This document shows positions 60,262 to 64,000 of a stretch of 64,000 nt of DNA, one piece after another (positions within the stretch are counted from its first letter, which is position 1; the number at the start of each line of letters is the position of its first letter). Below the pieces are notes generated by a model. It ran no database searches and was not told where the DNA came from. It saw only the letters and a list, made by a program, of their open reading frames with translations. The DNA is taken from positions 1,860,001-1,924,000 of the forward strand of contig NC_010506.1 of assembly GCF_000019525.1 (NCBI RefSeq). Reading direction: 5' to 3'. A program made the translations under genes and the position numbers. The stretch comes from Shewanella woodyi ATCC 51908 (GTDB taxonomy: Bacteria; Pseudomonadota; Gammaproteobacteria; Enterobacterales; Shewanellaceae).

Positions 60262-61050
60262 ATGAAGCACGGACTGCCCCAAAAAATCGCACTTACCATA
60301 CTTCTTTCGAGTATGTTGAGTGCCTGCGTGTCACAAAGTACTTATACTGGAACCGACGTTCCTGTGACCGAAAGGGAGTTCGACAATGTCTTGGCCGCGC
60401 AGAAGCGTGCACAACTCGGGTTAACCTACCTGCGCAAAGGTAACAGCCAGCAAGCTAAGTACAATTTAGATAAAGCTGTTGAGTTTGCCCCGAATATTCA
60501 AGATGTACACATATCAATGGCTTACTACTATCAAACAGTCGGTGAGCTTGAAAATGCCGAAGACTCCTACCGTAAAGCCATTAATGCGAGAGACGCCAGT
60601 GGCGACGGGTTAAACAATTTCGGTGTGTTTCTTTGTCAACAAGAGAAATACAAAGAGTCTGAGAAGATGTTCCTTAGAGCGGTCAAAATGCCCAGTTATA
60701 CTCGCTCAGGGGACAGCTATGAAAATTTAGGGATCTGTAGTCGTAAGGCTGGAGAGATAGAGAAAGCGCGTAAATACTTCAGTACCGCACTTAGATACAA
60801 TCCCAGAAGTGGAAGCACTCTACTTGAATTAACAGAGATCGAGATTGAGGAACATAACTATCTCGATGCACGTGCGCAACTTGCACGCTACCATCGTGTC
60901 ATCGCCCAATCTGCCGAAAGTTTGACCTTAGGAGTTGAGATTGAGCGGGGCTTAAACGATGAAGAGGCCGCCAGAGAGTTTGGCATATTACTTTTAGCTA
61001 AGTTTCCCTCATCTATTGAGGCTAAGCGATATCGAGCCAGTATGCACTGA
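60262..61050 (+). CDS. pilW: Type IV pilus biogenesis/stability lipoprotein PilW (PilF)
   Basis: A 262-aa outer-membrane lipoprotein needed for multimerising the PilQ secretin. ATG 60262 is used; TTG 60256 is also in frame. The lipobox is LSAC (about residue 22). TPR repeats: AQLGLTYLRKGNSQQAKYNLDKAVEF, ISMAYYYQTVGELENAEDSY, LNNFGVFLCQQEKYKESEKMF and ENLGICSRKAGEIEKARKYF, each split in 34-residue units (only the key parts are given). It overlaps rodZ by one base and follows rlmN by 33 bp. Confidence 0.93.
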   Translation: MKHGLPQKIALTILLSSMLSACVSQSTYTGTDVPVTEREFDNVLAAQKRAQLGLTYLRKGNSQQAKYNLDKAVEFAPNIQDVHISMAYYYQTVGELENAEDSYRKAINARDASGDGLNNFGVFLCQQEKYKESEKMFLRAVKMPSYTRSGDSYENLGICSRKAGEIEKARKYFSTALRYNPRSGSTLLELTEIEIEEHNYLDARAQLARYHRVIAQSAESLTLGVEIERGLNDEEAAREFGILLLAKFPSSIEAKRYRASMH

Positions 61051-62072
61051 TGACAAATAAGAAAGTCGATATGCTCAAGGATGCAGCAGACAGTAATGAG
61101 ACCCCAGACATATCCGAACAGATGACGCTCGGATCCCTGTTAAAAGCCGCCCGTGAAGAGCAAGGGGCGAGTATTGGCGATATTGCGGGGCAGTTGCATT
61201 TGCGACCTTGTATCGTCGAAGACATAGAAGCTGACAATTTTGGCGACATCGCCTCAGCCATCTATGTGAAAGGGTATGTGAAAAACTATGCCCGAATCGT
61301 TCAGGCTGATGCACAAGCGATACAAGCTTGCCTAGATATTCAACTCCCCAAGGCCAGTGCGCCTGAGATGCAAAGCTTCTCCCGTAAAACAACACGTCAA
61401 GCTCGTGATGGACGCCTGATGTTTGTCACCTATCTGATCGCCTTTATTTTATTAGCTCTACTGGTTTTATGGTGGGTGCAAAAATCTGATACTCAAGCCA
61501 GTGTCGATTTTTCAAAGCCTACGATGGAGGAGATGGCAGAGTCAATACAGGAGCCATTTTCGACAAAAGCCTTACCCGATCCAACTCTAGAGCGAGATTC
61601 TGGAATAGAGAGCTCTGGAATTGAAAGCTCAGACACCGGGCTGAGTATCAATAACTCAGCGATTAATAGCGGTGTTGTCCACAGTAACGATATTGATGAT
61701 TTGTCTCCTGAAACGGTTAACGTTGAAAGCAGTGATTTGGCAACGACAGTGGTTTCTACTGAGCAGCTACCAGTATCGGTGCAAAGCGAGATTGTGCAAG
61801 ATCTCCCCTCTGTCGACAGCTTAGGTGCATCAAGATTAAGCTTGAGCTTAGTGGCTGACTGCTGGATCAACGTCAAAGATGCCGATGGCAAAGTACTCAT
61901 TAATGATCTGAAGAAAGCGGGCAGCTTACTTGAAGTTAAGGGACGTGAACCTTTTAAACTGACCTTAGGTGCACCCCAGGCTGTGACAATTAAGCTAAAC
62001 GAAGAGAGTATCAGTTTAGCTGATTATGCTAATGGGCGCGTTGCCAGATTTAGCTTGCCTTTTGCCGAATAA
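61050..62072 (+). CDS. rodZ: Cytoskeletal protein RodZ
   Basis: A 340-aa bitopic membrane protein that links MreB filaments to the cell-wall machinery. The N-terminal HTH (Cro/C1-like, about 25-95; LGSLLKAAREEQGASIGDIA, LHLRPCIVEDIEADNF) binds MreB. A basic juxtamembrane stretch and a membrane helix (about 125-146) follow. The periplasmic part has a Ser/Asp-rich linker (about 165-260) and a C-terminal DUF4115 domain (LSLVADCWINVKDADGKVLIN). Its start overlaps the pilW stop (ATGA). Length and order are typical. Confidence 0.93.
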   Translation: MTNKKVDMLKDAADSNETPDISEQMTLGSLLKAAREEQGASIGDIAGQLHLRPCIVEDIEADNFGDIASAIYVKGYVKNYARIVQADAQAIQACLDIQLPKASAPEMQSFSRKTTRQARDGRLMFVTYLIAFILLALLVLWWVQKSDTQASVDFSKPTMEEMAESIQEPFSTKALPDPTLERDSGIESSGIESSDTGLSINNSAINSGVVHSNDIDDLSPETVNVESSDLATTVVSTEQLPVSVQSEIVQDLPSVDSLGASRLSLSLVADCWINVKDADGKVLINDLKKAGSLLEVKGREPFKLTLGAPQAVTIKLNEESISLADYANGRVARFSLPFAE

Positions 62073-62099
62073 GACTCCAAGCCTGAATCAAGATATAAT

Positions 62100-62121
62100 G
62101 ATGCTGTGTTAACACAGCATC
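62100..62121. repeat. Perfect 22-bp palindrome upstream of ispG
   Basis: GATGCTGTGTT followed by its exact reverse complement, 30 bp before the ispG start. Its right part extends to GTTAACACAGCATCAGCA, which also occurs at 33002-33019 inside the MITE-like element. Confidence 0.7.
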
Positions 62122-62151
62122 AGCAAGTAACAGACATATAGAGTAAACAAG

Positions 62152-63267
62152 ATGTACAACGAAAACCCGATTAAAAGACGTGCTTCAACCCGTATCTATG
62201 TAGGTGACGTTCCTATTGGTGATGGTGCACCAATTGCAGTCCAATCGATGACCAACACCTTAACGACTGATGTTGATGCCACTGTTGCTCAAATTCGTGC
62301 ATTGGAAAACGTAGGTGCGGATATTGTACGTGTCTCTGTGCCGACTATGGATGCCGCTGAAGCGTTTAAACTGATTAAGCAGCAGACCAATATTCCTCTG
62401 ATCGCCGATATTCATTTCGATTACCGTATTGCACTTAAAGTGGCTGAATATGGCGTAGACTGCCTGCGAATTAACCCAGGTAACATTGGCAATGAGTCTC
62501 GCATTAAAAGTGTGGTTGAGTGTGCCCGTGATAAGAATATCCCTATTCGAATAGGTATTAACGGTGGCTCTTTAGAAAAAGATCTGATGGACAAGTACAA
62601 AGAGCCTACGCCAGAGGCGCTGCTTGAATCTGCGATGCGTCATGTGGATATCCTAGATAGACTCAATTTTGATCAGTTTAAAGTGAGCGTTAAAGCATCT
62701 GATGTATTCCTTGCCGTTGAAGCGTATCGTTTGCTAGCAAAACAGATAGTGCAGCCACTTCATTTAGGCATAACCGAAGCAGGTGGTTTACGTTCAGGCT
62801 CTGTTAAATCTTCCGTAGGACTTGGGATGCTGCTGGCCGAAGGCATTGGTGATACCTTGCGTATTTCATTGGCCGCAGACCCAGTTGAAGAGATTAAAGT
62901 GGGCTTTGATATTCTTAAATCGCTGCGGATCCGTTCTCGCGGGATTAACTTTATCGCCTGTCCATCGTGTTCTCGCCAAGAGTTTGATGTTATCAATACG
63001 GTTAATGAGCTTGAGCGCCGTCTCGAAGATGTGATCACACCTATGGATGTCTCTATCATCGGTTGCGTCGTTAATGGCCCTGGTGAAGCCTTGGTTTCAG
63101 ATATTGGCTTGACTGGAGGCAATCGTAAGAGCGGTTACTTTGATGATGGCGTTAGACAAAAAGAGCGTTTCGATAACGATAATATCGTCGATTCTCTTGA
63201 AGCTAAAATAAGGGCGAAAGCCTCAATCATCAATGGACGTATTCCGGTACAAGATCTAAATAAGTAA
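62152..63267 (+). CDS. ispG: (E)-4-hydroxy-3-methylbut-2-enyl-diphosphate synthase IspG
   Basis: A 371-aa iron-sulfur enzyme of the MEP isoprenoid pathway that converts MEcPP to HMBPP. TIM-barrel part: [39 protein letters not shown]. The [4Fe-4S] ligands are in [12 protein letters not shown] and [13 protein letters not shown]. coli IspG is 372 aa, so the length is exact. It lies between rodZ and hisS, as in other gammaproteobacteria. Confidence 0.98.
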   Translation: MYNENPIKRRASTRIYVGDVPIGDGAPIAVQSMTNTLTTDVDATVAQIRALENVGADIVRVSVPTMDAAEAFKLIKQQTNIPLIADIHFDYRIALKVAEYGVDCLRINPGNIGNESRIKSVVECARDKNIPIRIGINGGSLEKDLMDKYKEPTPEALLESAMRHVDILDRLNFDQFKVSVKASDVFLAVEAYRLLAKQIVQPLHLGITEAGGLRSGSVKSSVGLGMLLAEGIGDTLRISLAADPVEEIKVGFDILKSLRIRSRGINFIACPSCSRQEFDVINTVNELERRLEDVITPMDVSIIGCVVNGPGEALVSDIGLTGGNRKSGYFDDGVRQKERFDNDNIVDSLEAKIRAKASIINGRIPVQDLNK

Positions 63268-63284
63268 GTAACGAGTTATTCACT

Positions 63285-63312
63285 AACGCTGAGCTCTGTC
63301 TCGGCGTTTTTT
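63285..63312 (+). terminator. Terminator after ispG
   Basis: AACGCTGAG and CTCGGCGTT pair across a 6-base loop and are followed by T4. Confidence 0.8.
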
Positions 63313-63441
63313 GTGAGTTAATCACAGCCTGTTTAGCTATCCTACTCGCGCTCGATAAAGAGCGCCTTGAGGTCGCTTAGGTATAGAGATATACTGCACC
63401 GCGCTGTTAAATTTAAAAGTTAAATCGGACGAGTCTATACC

Positions 63442-64000
63442 GTGGCAAAACAGATCCAAGCAATTCGCGGAATGAATGATATTCTGCCTACCCAAAGTCC
63501 TCTATGGCAAAAACTAGAAACTGTATTAAGAGAGACTGTTGCCGCCTACGGTTACAGCGAGATCCGTACGCCTATCGTTGAGAGTACCGACCTTTTTAAA
63601 CGCTCAATCGGTGAAGTCACTGATATCGTAGAAAAAGAGATGTACACCTTTGATGACCGTAACGGTGACAGCTTAACACTTCGCCCAGAGGGAACAGCGT
63701 CAACGGTACGTGCCGGCAATGAGCATGGTTTGCTCTATAACCAAGAGCAACGTCTTTGGTATATGGGCCCTATGTTTAGACACGAGCGCCCACAGAAAGG
63801 TCGCTACCGTCAATTTAATCAGTTTGGTGTTGAAGTTTATGGCATCGGCACTGCCGACGTCGACGCCGAAGTCCTGATGCTTTCTGCCCGTTTATGGGAA
63901 AAGCTTGGCATTAAAGAGCATGTCACACTTGAGTTGAACACCTTAGGTGACCCAGCTGAGCGTGCCACATACCGCAGCGCCCTTATCGAGTTCTTAGAGC
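63442..64000 (+). CDS. hisS: Histidyl-tRNA synthetase (5' part; gene runs off the window)
   Basis: The GTG at 63442 begins [16 protein letters not shown], and the frame is open to the window end (186 codons, no stop). HisRS charges tRNA-His. Motif 1 and 2 regions are visible: [59 protein letters not shown] (in parts [14 protein letters not shown]). The GTG start explains why no ATG-based frame begins here. C-terminal motif 3 and the anticodon-binding domain lie outside the window. Confidence 0.96.
   Translation, partial: MAKQIQAIRGMNDILPTQSPLWQKLETVLRETVAAYGYSEIRTPIVESTDLFKRSIGEVTDIVEKEMYTFDDRNGDSLTLRPEGTASTVRAGNEHGLLYNQEQRLWYMGPMFRHERPQKGRYRQFNQFGVEVYGIGTADVDAEVLMLSARLWEKLGIKEHVTLELNTLGDPAERATYRSALIEFLE

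Overview
The window looks like a chromosome segment of a marine Shewanella (Gammaproteobacteria, Alteromonadales). The evidence is the gene order smpB/ssrA - ratA-rnfH - bamE - borosin methyltransferase and precursor - malate synthase, which I recall from Shewanella oneidensis. It also includes the rlmN-pilW-rodZ-ispG-hisS block, a tmRNA tag reading ANDDNYALAA, a GlyGly-CTERM subtilase and many c-di-GMP enzymes. The DNA is moderately AT-rich. No tRNA, rRNA or CRISPR array was seen; the only stable RNA is tmRNA.

Layout. 1-5350 is an accessory island: a REP-associated (RAYT/IS200-like) transposase with its own short repeats, then a same-strand array of ten intact and one nonsense-interrupted paralogous small secreted proteins with a lipoprotein gene inside. 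5395-8820 carries a two-cupin protein, an SDR with a divergent HxlR regulator, and an ArsP/YraQ permease with a divergent ArsR-type regulator and two matching operators. 8897-12778 is a large secreted subtilase. 13311-15413 is a redoxin, a periplasmic protein and a cysteine-rich MarR regulator facing a long inverted repeat. 15448-20203 is a FadE-type acyl-CoA dehydrogenase and a Fur-box-preceded DUF3325/DUF3649/PepSY trio. 20272-24796 holds secreted proteins: an LruC/GEVED protein with a lipoprotein, and an M35 metalloprotease with a stand-alone copy of its propeptide domain. 25177-31760 is a phosphorelay operon (hybrid kinase, REC-GGDEF, REC). 31797-35786 has LpxR, a MITE-like element, ohr-doxX and a CBS protein.

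35883-38460 is the tmRNA/SmpB, RatA/RnfH and BamE core. 38977-40136 is a split borosin pair: a SAM-dependent methyltransferase that N-methylates peptide backbones, and a separate 70-residue precursor. Two recently homogenised TPR-GGDEF paralogs follow, then a malate synthase homolog lacking the C-terminal catalytic region. 46598-55843 is mixed (HDOD-GAF, MtfA, substrate-binding protein with diguanylate cyclase, ParA with a small DNA-binding partner, small proteins). 55890-64000 is housekeeping: 5'-nucleotidase, CNNM/CorC protein, RlmN, PilW, RodZ, IspG and the start of HisS.

The two parts most worth attention are the secreted-protein array (1016-5350), whose family I cannot name and whose layout loosely recalls AB5-toxin B subunits, and the borosin pair (38977-40136), a known class with an unusual basic core peptide.
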